64,000 bases of DNA from Caldilineaceae bacterium (lineage in GTDB: Bacteria; Chloroflexota; Anaerolineae; Caldilineales; Caldilineaceae), in the NCBI GenBank assembly GCA_022821545.1, contig JAJEDJ010000047.1, forward strand, positions 1 through 64,000. The letters run 5' to 3'. Each line of letters opens with the position of its first letter. Within the stretch, counting starts at the first letter, position 1. Below are positions 24,763 through 32,449 of this stretch, piece by piece. Below the pieces are notes generated by a model that searched no databases, was not told where the DNA came from, and worked only from the letters and a program-made list of their open reading frames with translations. A program made the position numbers and the translations under genes.

Positions 24763-25698
24763 ATGCGCGCCTTCGTCATCCGCCGTCTGCTGCAGGCGGT
24801 CCTTGTCATATTCCTGGTCGTAACGCTGGTCTTCTTCCTGATCCGGGTATCCGGCGACCCCGCCAGCCTCGGAGTCAACCTCGATCCGAACCGCACCGCC
24901 GAGGAGATCAAGGAGGAGTACGAGGAGATCCGCCGCAAGATGGGGCTGGACAAGCACCCCGTCATCCAGTACGTCGTCTTCTGGCAACGCACGCTGCAGC
25001 TGGACTTCGGCAACTCTTTCCGCTACGGCGTGCCCACCACGACGGTGATCTTTGAACGTCTGCCCAACAGTCTGCGGCTTGGGGGGGCCGCCCTGGTGCT
25101 CGGCATCGCCCTCGGCCTGCCTCTCGGCATCATCGCCGCGCTGCGCCGCGGCACCATGATCGACACGGCGGCCACGATGGGCGCGGTCCTCGGCATCGTC
25201 ACGCCCCAGTTTTTTCTGGCGATCGTCCTCATCCTCATCTTTTCGGTCCAACTCAGGCTTTTGCCCACGTCCGGCGTCGGCACCTGGAAGCACATCATCC
25301 TGCCCGCGGTCACTCTTTCGACCGGCCTGATCGCCACTGTCGCGCGCATCGCCCGTTCGGGGATGCTCGAGGCGCTCGGCCAGGACTACGTGCGCACGGC
25401 CCGCGCCAAGGGGCTGGGTGAACGGGCCGTGATCTTCGGCCACGCCCTGCGCAACGGCAGCCTGTCGGTCATCACCGTCACGCTTTCTTCACTGCCGCAC
25501 CTCATCGGGACGGTCGTGATCGTGGAGGTCGTCTTTTCGTGGCCCGGCGTCGGGAACCTGATGGCCCAGTCGGTCATGGCCCGCGACTATCCGGTCGTCT
25601 TTCTCGACGTTATTCTATTCTCCGTCCTGACGGTCGTTACATTCCTCGTGATGGACCTCGTGTACGTCATGGTCGATCCCCGCGTCCGCCACCGCTGA
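24763..25698 (+). CDS. ABC transporter permease, DppB/OppB type
   Basis: A 311-residue inner-membrane permease with about six hydrophobic segments. The N-terminus RAFVIRRLLQAVLVIFLVVTLVFFLIR is the usual OppB opening. The EAA-type cytoplasmic loop is GQDYVRTARAKGLGERAVIFGHALRN, and the C-terminus ends VMVDPRVRHR, the family's characteristic tail. It pairs with the permease at 25774. No ATPase genes follow, so the ATPases must be encoded elsewhere. Confidence 0.9.
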   Translation: MRAFVIRRLLQAVLVIFLVVTLVFFLIRVSGDPASLGVNLDPNRTAEEIKEEYEEIRRKMGLDKHPVIQYVVFWQRTLQLDFGNSFRYGVPTTTVIFERLPNSLRLGGAALVLGIALGLPLGIIAALRRGTMIDTAATMGAVLGIVTPQFFLAIVLILIFSVQLRLLPTSGVGTWKHIILPAVTLSTGLIATVARIARSGMLEALGQDYVRTARAKGLGERAVIFGHALRNGSLSVITVTLSSLPHLIGTVVIVEVVFSWPGVGNLMAQSVMARDYPVVFLDVILFSVLTVVTFLVMDLVYVMVDPRVRHR

Positions 25699-25773
25699 CG
25701 CCGTCGACCCGCCCACCGTCAGAGCATTAACGCCAGTGCATCAGCAACAGAGCATCAACAACAATAGTCCACG

Positions 25774-26667
25774 ATGATAGAACAACGAAGCCTACTCGCC
25801 CGCAGCCCGCACCGAAGCGTGTGGGCTGAAGCCTGGACCCACCGCCAGGGCATCGTCGGCGGCCTCCTCCTTCTCGGCTTCGCTTTCATGGCCATTTTCG
25901 GTCCCCTGCTCGCCCCCCACGACCCCATTGCCATCGATCTCGGCAATACTTTTGCCGAACCGGCCTGGCTGGACCTTGAAAGCGGGACCGGCCTCATGGG
26001 CACCGACAACCTCGGCCGCGATGTCTTCAGCCGGGTCCTCGTCGGCTCCCGCATCTCGCTGCTCATCGGCACCACGGCCACTATCGTCGGCATCGCCACC
26101 GGCATCGTGATGGGCCTGATCGCAGGTTACCGCGGCGGCCTCGCCGGCGACATCATCATGCGGGTGGCAGACACGCAGACGGCTATTCCCTTCCTCGTGC
26201 TCCTCATCGCGGCCGTGGCTTTCATCGGCGGCGGGCTCCTCAACATCATCCTGTTCCTCGGCGTCGGCGCGTGGGTCGGTTACGCCCGCCTCATCCGCGG
26301 CGAAGTGCTCAGCATCCGCGAGCGCGACTTTGTCGATGCCGCGCGCGCCATCGGGGCCGGCGACGTCCGCATCATGTTCCGCCACATTCTGCCCAACGCG
26401 GTCGCGCCGGTGATCGTCGCGGCCACGCTCTCGTTCGGCTCGATGATCCTGACCGAGTCCGCCCTCAGCTTCCTCGGCTTCGGCGTCTCCACTCTCATCC
26501 CCACGTGGGGCAAGATGGTCGCCGACGCCCGCGATTACATCACGACGTTCTGGCATCCCAGCGTCTTCCCCGCCCTGGCCATCATGCTCGTCGTTCTGGG
26601 CGCGAACCTGCTCGGCGACTGGCTGCGCGACATCTTCGACCCGCGGCTGCGCGGCCGCCAAAGCTGA
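25774..26667 (+). CDS. ABC transporter permease, DppC/OppC type
   Basis: A 297-residue permease. MGTDNLGRDVFSRVLVGSRISL near residues 68-89 is the OppC signature. The EAA loop reads RERDFVDAARAIGAGDVRIMFRHILPN and the tail ends DWLRDIFDPRLRG. It forms the transmembrane pore with the DppB-type protein. The 75-base gap from the previous gene contains no terminator, so the three genes are one operon. Confidence 0.9.
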   Translation: MIEQRSLLARSPHRSVWAEAWTHRQGIVGGLLLLGFAFMAIFGPLLAPHDPIAIDLGNTFAEPAWLDLESGTGLMGTDNLGRDVFSRVLVGSRISLLIGTTATIVGIATGIVMGLIAGYRGGLAGDIIMRVADTQTAIPFLVLLIAAVAFIGGGLLNIILFLGVGAWVGYARLIRGEVLSIRERDFVDAARAIGAGDVRIMFRHILPNAVAPVIVAATLSFGSMILTESALSFLGFGVSTLIPTWGKMVADARDYITTFWHPSVFPALAIMLVVLGANLLGDWLRDIFDPRLRGRQS

Positions 26668-26976
26668 ATCAACCGTTTGGCGGCCCCGATGCGCGTCCGG
26701 GGAAGCAGCGACTCTCACCCCTCTCTCCTCCCAGCCGGCACACTGAAAGGGCCGCAAAGAACAACCTTGCGGAATTCCTTACATAACTGCACAATTCTTA
26801 TGTGACTGCTCTTATATGACTGCGTAGTCATAATTGCGCAGTCATAATTGCACCATGTAATGGTCGGGGGCGCCGGGCAGAAAGGCTGAGAGGCGTCCCA
26901 ACCGCTTCTGCCGCGTGTTCAGGCACGACAGGACTCTGCGCTTCGAGCCGGCAGCGGAGCTATCGAAGGAGAAAAC
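26668..26976. other. Intergenic stretch with an inverted repeat and short direct repeats
   Basis: No gene is seen. TATGACTGCG (26815-26824) pairs perfectly with CGCAGTCATA (26837-26846) around a 12-base loop, and GTCATAATTG occurs twice (26827-26836 and 26841-26850). The repeats are A/T-rich against a GC-rich background. They could terminate the permease transcript or bind a regulator of the next gene. Confidence 0.6.
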
Positions 26977-28662
26977 ATGACCGCCAACTGTCGCTCCTCT
27001 TTCCGGGCAATCGCCGCAATTGTCAGAAATGTCAGAAGTGTCACAACTGTCACAACTGTCACAACTATCACAACTGTCACAATTTTCACTGTGGCCGCCC
27101 TGTTGCTCAGCGCCTGCAACGCGATCATCGCCGAATCGGACAGGCCGGTCGGCGCGGCCGCGCGCGCGGCGCCGCTGCTATCGATCCACAATCCGCTCGT
27201 GTTTCCGGTCGGTGACACGCCGGCGTCTGCGGGAGGACCGTTCTACGGCTGGCCGGCGGTCGAGGTGGAGAGCCACGGTCTCAGGATCTTCCATCCACAC
27301 AGGTGGCTCTTCGCGTCGTCGCTTGATGAGTTGCTGGCGCTGCGGCCGCAACTCGGCGACAACGAGATGGCCGACGCTTTCCTTGCGGAGAGGCAGGGCT
27401 ACCTCGATCTGCTGACGCCGGCCGGCCAGGAGCGGCTCTTCGCCGGCACGGGATTCCCGTTCGACCCGGACGGCCAGCCGGTCGGCACCAACGGCTTTCA
27501 TCTTCTGGCCGTCCCCAGCGAAGGCCGGACCCTGGAAACGTATGCCCAACATCTGGCAGACCAGCTGGAAGCCTCCGGCTTTGCCTCGCTGACGGGCGGG
27601 GAGATCGGTCCCGGACTGCGGCCCTGGGGGGAGCGGACGGCGACCATCCGCTACAGCATCGACGCCGCGCAGGCCTACGGGGCGCGGGCGGTCACCGTCC
27701 CGGACGCGGTCGTCGACGGCTGGATGGTTGTCCTTCTTTCGCCGGACAACGGGACGTTTCTGACAGTTGCGTTCGACTCCTGGGGCGACTCTTCCGAGTG
27801 GTGGGAGCTGCTGCACCTCGAGATCGTGCGCAGGGTGCAGTGGGCGGCAGATCCCGCCTACCAGCCCCGCTCCGGCCCGACGGTGACGCTCAATTTCAAC
27901 ATGAACGTACGGGCCGGCCCCAGCACGGACCATCCGATCGTCGGCAAGGCGAGCGTTGAACAGCGGTTCCCGGTCGTCAGCAGCAATGCCGACGGCGACT
28001 GGTGGCAGATCGAGTACAACGGCCAGCTGGGCTGGCTGCATCGCGCCTACGTGACGCCCTCCGCCGACACGGACACGGCGCCCCAGGCCGATGAATCGGG
28101 CTGGCTGACGGCAAACGACGACGAACGCGGTCTGGCGCTCTCGTATCCACCCGGCTGGCGCTACTTCGACCCGGCGCGCCCCACAGGTGCCGACCTGGCG
28201 CTCTTCGCCGCCGCCAACAAGCTCGGCAACGGCGACGTGGACGTTCCGGGTCTGGCCCAGGCGGTGTCCGAAATGAGCTACCGCCGCGACGACGCGGTCA
28301 TCGGCCTTGGCCTGCAGCCCGGCCCGCCCGAGAGCGAAGCCAGCAACTTCATGCTGGTCTTCTCTTTCCCGGCCAATGGCGTGAGCCTGGAGAGCTACGT
28401 CGAGGAGGCCGCGGGGCACGCCTTCAGCCTGTCGCCCGCCACGGTTGAACTGCTGCAGGGTCTGAGACCGGGCAACGAGGAGGCGGTATCGATCCGCTAC
28501 GTCGAGAACGAGACCAACAGCGAAGTCTGGCAGGTCTGGCTCCTGTCACCGGACAACGAGACGCTGCTCGCGCTCACCTTCAGCGTCCACAGCGACGAGT
28601 TCGAGGCGCTCGAACCGGTCCTGCGCGAAATCGTGCAGCGCCTGACGTGGATAGGGCGCTGA
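26977..28662 (+). CDS. SH3-domain lipoprotein
   Basis: A 561-residue lipoprotein with lipobox LLSAC (Cys near 47). GAAGGAG lies 7 bases before the ATG and fixes the start. The n-region is unusual: VTTVTTVTTITTVT, encoded by tandem 9-bp units, sits just before the hydrophobic core. An SH3b domain occupies about 305-370 (NVRAGPSTDHPIVGKA and WWQIEYNGQLGWLHRAYV). It is flanked by two related segments, about 80-290 and 380-560, both containing a VLLSPDN or LLSPDNET motif, LALTF/LTVAF strands and a C-terminal EIVxRxxW, which suggests an internal duplication. It probably sits on the outer face of the membrane and may bind wall or surface polymers. The exact role is unknown. Confidence 0.8.
   Translation: MTANCRSSFRAIAAIVRNVRSVTTVTTVTTITTVTIFTVAALLLSACNAIIAESDRPVGAAARAAPLLSIHNPLVFPVGDTPASAGGPFYGWPAVEVESHGLRIFHPHRWLFASSLDELLALRPQLGDNEMADAFLAERQGYLDLLTPAGQERLFAGTGFPFDPDGQPVGTNGFHLLAVPSEGRTLETYAQHLADQLEASGFASLTGGEIGPGLRPWGERTATIRYSIDAAQAYGARAVTVPDAVVDGWMVVLLSPDNGTFLTVAFDSWGDSSEWWELLHLEIVRRVQWAADPAYQPRSGPTVTLNFNMNVRAGPSTDHPIVGKASVEQRFPVVSSNADGDWWQIEYNGQLGWLHRAYVTPSADTDTAPQADESGWLTANDDERGLALSYPPGWRYFDPARPTGADLALFAAANKLGNGDVDVPGLAQAVSEMSYRRDDAVIGLGLQPGPPESEASNFMLVFSFPANGVSLESYVEEAAGHAFSLSPATVELLQGLRPGNEEAVSIRYVENETNSEVWQVWLLSPDNETLLALTFSVHSDEFEALEPVLREIVQRLTWIGR
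27021..27083 (+). repeat. Tandem 9-bp repeat in a lipoprotein leader (seven units)
   Basis: Units follow TGTCACAAC with small changes: two TGTCAGAA(A/G), three identical TGTCACAAC, TATCACAAC and TGTCACAAT. Because the unit is three codons, gain or loss of a copy keeps the frame and only changes the length of the Thr/Val stretch in the signal peptide. Confidence 0.85.
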
Positions 28663-28806
28663 GGCGCAGCCTGGGAGCTGGCAGGCGCCGCAACAATCGA
28701 TCGCCCCTGAAGCGGAATCTCAAGCGGTGGGGGCGGCCCCGGCGCGGATTAAGAACTGAGAACTGAGTAATGAGCACTGAGTAATGCGCTCCGGCCACCG
28801 ACCAAA

Positions 28807-30156
28807 ATGAACCTCCCCAGCTGGAACGCCGCCGCACGCCTCGCCGCCCAGACCCCGCCCGAACGCAACCGCTACGTCGACTTCCTGCGGGCAGCCTCCA
28901 TCTGCCTGGTCATAACCGGCCACTGGCTCGCTATCGCTTTCTATTCCGAAGACGGCCAAACATATTTCGTCCAGGCGCTCTCGCTCATCCCCTGGGCCCA
29001 CTGGCTGACGTGGCTCTTCCAGGTCATGCCGGTCTTTTTCCTCGTCGGCGGCTACGTCAACGGTCTCGGCTGGGCGTCGGCCCAACGCCGGCAGCTGAGC
29101 TATGCCGACTGGCTGGCGGGCCGGCTGCAGCGCCTGATCCTGCCCGTTCTGCCCTTGCTCGCGGTCTGGACGCTATTCGGGGCGGCGCTGGCTTTCAGCG
29201 GCGTTATCAGTTTTGGGAGTTCGGAGCTATATGTCGGAGAACCGCTGCTCAAGGCAGCCTCCCAGTTCGCGATGCTGCCGGCCTGGTTCCTTGTCGTCTA
29301 TATTCTGGTCATCCTGCTTTCGCCGGTTGCCTACCGGGCCTGGAAGCGCTACGGCCTGGCATCGTTCGCGGCCCTGGCAGCCGGGGCGGCGGTCGTCGAT
29401 CTCTTGTCACTTGGGGCCGGCTGGATGTTTCTCAGCTGGCTCAACTATTTCTTCATCTGGCTTGCGGTCCACCAGTTGGGCTTTGCCTGGCATGAGGGCC
29501 GCATCGGCGGGCCCCGCCGCTCTCTCCTGTGGGCCGCCGCCGGCCTGGCCGCGCTGATCGCGCTTGTAACGATCGGCCCCTACCCCGTCAGCATGGTAAC
29601 GGTACAGGGCGAAGAACTCAGCAACAGCCTGCCGCCCAGACTGCCGCTGCTGGCGCTGGCCGCCGGTCAGACCGGCCTGCTGCTCGCGCTTGAAAAGCCC
29701 GCGCGGCGCCTGCTCGACCGCGGCGGCCTGTGGACCGCCGCCGTCCTGATCAACGGCATGATCATGACCATCTTCCTCTGGCACGTTACCGCCCTGCTGC
29801 TGGGATTGGGTCTGACGTTTATGACGGAAGTCGGCGTCTCCCTGCTGCCCGGCACGGCGGCCTGGTGGCTCACCCGCCCGCTCTGGATAGCCGCCCTGGC
29901 GGCAGTCCTCATCCCCTTTGTAGCAGCCTTCACCCGCTTTGAACGCATCGGCATTGCACGGCGCGCGGCGGCGCCACCGGTCTGGCGACTCCTGCTTGGC
30001 TGCGCGCTCGTCTGCTGCGGCCTCGCCATCCTCACCCTGCGCGGCATCCCCACGCAGACGTGGCCCGGCATCAACCTCCTGGCCCTCGGCCTCCCCTTTG
30101 TCGGGGCCGCCCTGATCCTGTTCAGGCCGAGGCTCGCCCGCGCTCCCGGGGAGTGA
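28807..30156 (+). CDS. Acyltransferase 3 family membrane protein
   Basis: A 449-residue protein with about ten hydrophobic helices. The opening RNRYVDFLRAASICLVITGHWL has the Arg and His expected of the acyltransferase-3/OafA family catalytic helix, followed by MPVFFLVGGYVNGLGW. These enzymes move acetyl or other acyl groups onto sugars or lipids at the membrane. Here the acceptor is unknown. The gene stands alone between the SH3 lipoprotein and the metal transporter. No clear ribosome site is visible; the short stretch before it contains repeats of CTGAG. Confidence 0.8.
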   Translation: MNLPSWNAAARLAAQTPPERNRYVDFLRAASICLVITGHWLAIAFYSEDGQTYFVQALSLIPWAHWLTWLFQVMPVFFLVGGYVNGLGWASAQRRQLSYADWLAGRLQRLILPVLPLLAVWTLFGAALAFSGVISFGSSELYVGEPLLKAASQFAMLPAWFLVVYILVILLSPVAYRAWKRYGLASFAALAAGAAVVDLLSLGAGWMFLSWLNYFFIWLAVHQLGFAWHEGRIGGPRRSLLWAAAGLAALIALVTIGPYPVSMVTVQGEELSNSLPPRLPLLALAAGQTGLLLALEKPARRLLDRGGLWTAAVLINGMIMTIFLWHVTALLLGLGLTFMTEVGVSLLPGTAAWWLTRPLWIAALAAVLIPFVAAFTRFERIGIARRAAAPPVWRLLLGCALVCCGLAILTLRGIPTQTWPGINLLALGLPFVGAALILFRPRLARAPGE

Positions 30157-30210
30157 GGGACGCGTGCGGCGGGATGCGACAGCTGGAAAGAGATGACAGC
30201 GCCTGCCCCC

Positions 30211-30239
30211 TTGACAAGAGTCAAAGATTAGGCTATCCT
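30211..30239 (+). promoter_or_regulatory. Sigma-70-like promoter of the metal transporter operon
   Basis: TTGACA (30211-30216), a 17-base spacer and TATCCT (30234-30239). It is followed by an A/T-rich palindrome and then the binding-protein gene at 30311. Confidence 0.7.
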
Positions 30240-30258
30240 TATTATAGATTTAGTCATG

Positions 30259-30276
30259 GTTAAAAATTTATTTAAC
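30259..30276. promoter_or_regulatory. Candidate metalloregulator operator
   Basis: GTTAAA and TTTAAC are separated by AATTTA, giving an 18-bp A/T-rich imperfect palindrome just downstream of the predicted -10 element. Its position would allow a DtxR/MntR- or Fur/Zur-type repressor to block transcription. The specific regulator is not known. Confidence 0.5.
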
Positions 30277-30310
30277 ACTATTTGAAACGACCCGATTTTG
30301 GAACAACGAA

Positions 30311-31480
30311 ATGCCGAACATCTCAACACCCGGCGCTCCAGCGCACAGTTCAAGAGCCAGACAGACAGCCACCGCCGTCCTGCTCCTTTTCGCCGCCCTG
30401 CTTGCCGCGGCCTGCGGAGGTGAGCGGGAGCCGGCAACCGTCGAGGCCGCCGCGGATACCGCCGCGGCCGCCGAACAGCGGTCCCAAGCGGACGCCCCCG
30501 CAGGCGTTCGCGCCGACGGCGCCTTCCGCATCGTCACCACCACCACGCAGGCCAGCGATCTCTCCAAAATCCTGGCCGCCGGCGTTTCCGGCATCGAGAT
30601 CACGCCTCTCATGGGCGCCGGCGTCGACCCCCATCTCTACCAGCCGACCGAGTCCGACATCCGCGCTATGAACGCCGCCGATATGGTCGTCTACAGCGGC
30701 CTTCATCTCGAAGGCCAGTTCGACACCGTCTTCGAAGCGCTGCGCGAACAGGGCACTCTGATCTACAGCTTATCGAAGCCGGTGAAGGACGGCGGCTTCG
30801 TCATCGGCGGTTTCGGCGCCGACCAGAACCAGGCCGGCACTGACGACCCCCACTTCTGGTTCGACCCCCGCAATTGGGAGCTGACCGTCTCCGACCTGGC
30901 GCAGACCCTGGCCGAGCTCGATCCCGACAATGCCGATAGTTACACCGGCCACGCCGACGCGTACAACGGGCAGCTGCGCCTGCTCTTTACGTGGGCCGAC
31001 GAGGGCATGCGCTCGGTGCCCGAGGCGCAGCGGTACCTGGTGACGTCGCACGACGCCTTCCAGTACTTCGGCGCGGCCTTCGGCTGGCAGATGGCCGGCA
31101 TTCAGGGCATCAGCACGGAGGACGAGACCGGCGTGGGCGACATTCAGCGGACCGCCCAGTTCGTCGTCGATCAGGAGATTCCGGTCCTCTTCGTTGAGAG
31201 CAGCATATCGCCCGACACGATCGAAGCCGTCCAGGCCGCGATTGAGGCCAAGGGCGGCGTCGCCCGCGTCGGCGTGCGCGAGCTATATTCGGACGCCATG
31301 GGCATGCCCGGCACATTCGGCGGCAGCTACATCGGCATGATCGCGGAAAACGTTCTCACCATCCTGCAGTCCTACCGCTGCGCCGGCGCGCCGGCCGATA
31401 TCCCGGACTGGCCCGACGCCATCGACATTGCGCCCCCGCAGGAGCTACTCACGGTCAGCTGTGATTCTGAAGAACAGTAA
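30311..31480 (+). CDS. Zinc/manganese ABC transporter substrate-binding lipoprotein (ZnuA/TroA family)
   Basis: A 389-residue cluster-9 binding protein. The signal ends at lipobox LLAAAC near residue 36. Likely metal ligands are the histidines in GVDPHLYQPTESD, VYSGLHLEGQ and TDDPHFWFDP, and the acid in YSDAMGMPGT. TSHDAFQYFGAAFGW and VESSISPDTIEA are also typical. The GSC-type His-rich loop of true zinc binders is absent, which leans toward manganese or iron, but this is weak evidence. It delivers metal to the two permeases encoded downstream. A hairpin follows the stop. Confidence 0.85.
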   Translation: MPNISTPGAPAHSSRARQTATAVLLLFAALLAAACGGEREPATVEAAADTAAAAEQRSQADAPAGVRADGAFRIVTTTTQASDLSKILAAGVSGIEITPLMGAGVDPHLYQPTESDIRAMNAADMVVYSGLHLEGQFDTVFEALREQGTLIYSLSKPVKDGGFVIGGFGADQNQAGTDDPHFWFDPRNWELTVSDLAQTLAELDPDNADSYTGHADAYNGQLRLLFTWADEGMRSVPEAQRYLVTSHDAFQYFGAAFGWQMAGIQGISTEDETGVGDIQRTAQFVVDQEIPVLFVESSISPDTIEAVQAAIEAKGGVARVGVRELYSDAMGMPGTFGGSYIGMIAENVLTILQSYRCAGAPADIPDWPDAIDIAPPQELLTVSCDSEEQ

Positions 31481-31511
31481 CGGCCCGCCGGCGACACCCG
31501 TTGTTCATCAG

Positions 31512-31541
31512 GGTCGCGCTCCCTCCCCCGAGAGCGCGACC
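31512..31541 (+). promoter_or_regulatory. Intercistronic hairpin after the metal-binding protein gene
   Basis: GGTCGCGCTC (31512-31521) and GAGCGCGACC (31532-31541) form a perfect 10-bp GC-rich stem with a 10-base loop and no T-run. As at 24720, it directly follows a binding-protein gene and may raise its expression over the other subunits. Confidence 0.7.
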
Positions 31542-31633
31542 AGACAGCCGCGGCCTGGCGAGACGGATTTATGGAATCATCAGATCGGCGGCTACGCCCG
31601 CGCAATCGGCGCGCGCGCAAGGAGTAAACCGAG

Positions 31634-32428
31634 GTGAGCGTCCGCAGCGGTAAGGCGCCGCATGACGATTGGGCCGCGGCCCTGGAGATCGACGATCTGA
31701 CGGTGGCCTACAACAGCAGGCCGGCCATCTGGGACATCGACCTGCGCGTGCCGGAGGGCGTCCTTATGGCGGTCATCGGCCCCAACGGCGCCGGCAAGAG
31801 CACTTTGATCAAAGCCGCGCTTAAGCTCATACCCCGCGCCGCCGGCACGGTCCGGTTTTACGGCCAGCCCTACGAGCAGGTCCGCGGCCTGGTCGGCTAT
31901 GTGCCGCAGCGCGGCAGCGTCGACTGGGACTTCCCCACGACGGCGCTTGACGTCGTCTCGATGGGCCTCTACGGCCGCCTGGGCTGGATCCGCCGGCCCG
32001 GACAGGGCGATCGCGAATCGGCCATGCACGCGCTGCAACAGGTGGGCATGCAGGATTTCGCCGACCGCCAGATCAGCCAGCTTTCCGGCGGCCAGCAGCA
32101 GCGCACCTTTCTCGCCCGCGCGCTCGTCCAGGACGCCCGCATCTATCTTATGGACGAGCCGTTCGCGGCGGTGGACGCGGTCACCGAGCGCGCCATCATC
32201 ACGATCCTGCGCGAACTGCGCGCCCGCGGCAAAACGGTCGTAGTGGTCCACCACGACCTGCAGACCGCGCCCGAGTACTTCGACTGGGTGACTCTGCTCA
32301 ACGTCGAAATCGTTGCCAGCGGGCCAATTGCCGCCACTTTCACGCCCGACAACCTGCGGCAGACGTACGGCGGCCGCGTCGCGTACCTGCATGAGGGCCA
32401 GCGAATCGCGGGCCTGGAAGATGAATAA
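31634..32428 (+). CDS. Metal ABC transporter ATP-binding protein (MntB/ZnuC/TroB type)
   Basis: A 264-residue ABC ATPase with Walker A GPNGAGKST, Q-loop YVPQRG, signature LSGGQQQRTFLARAL, Walker B IYLMDEPFAAVD and H-loop VVVHHDL. It powers import through the permeases at 32450 and 33878. It uses a GTG start preceded by GGAG. Length and motif order are normal. Confidence 0.92.
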   Translation: MSVRSGKAPHDDWAAALEIDDLTVAYNSRPAIWDIDLRVPEGVLMAVIGPNGAGKSTLIKAALKLIPRAAGTVRFYGQPYEQVRGLVGYVPQRGSVDWDFPTTALDVVSMGLYGRLGWIRRPGQGDRESAMHALQQVGMQDFADRQISQLSGGQQQRTFLARALVQDARIYLMDEPFAAVDAVTERAIITILRELRARGKTVVVVHHDLQTAPEYFDWVTLLNVEIVASGPIAATFTPDNLRQTYGGRVAYLHEGQRIAGLEDE

Positions 32429-32449
32429 CAGGAAAGCCGCGCCGGCAGG

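Noticed and set aside
24745-26757. Long minus-strand open frames opposite the ABC permeases, and similar ones opposite 31592-35389
   Set aside because: They are antisense shadows of GC-rich genes: the plus-strand products have full family motifs, and the minus-strand products are low-complexity Asp/Arg/Gly-rich.
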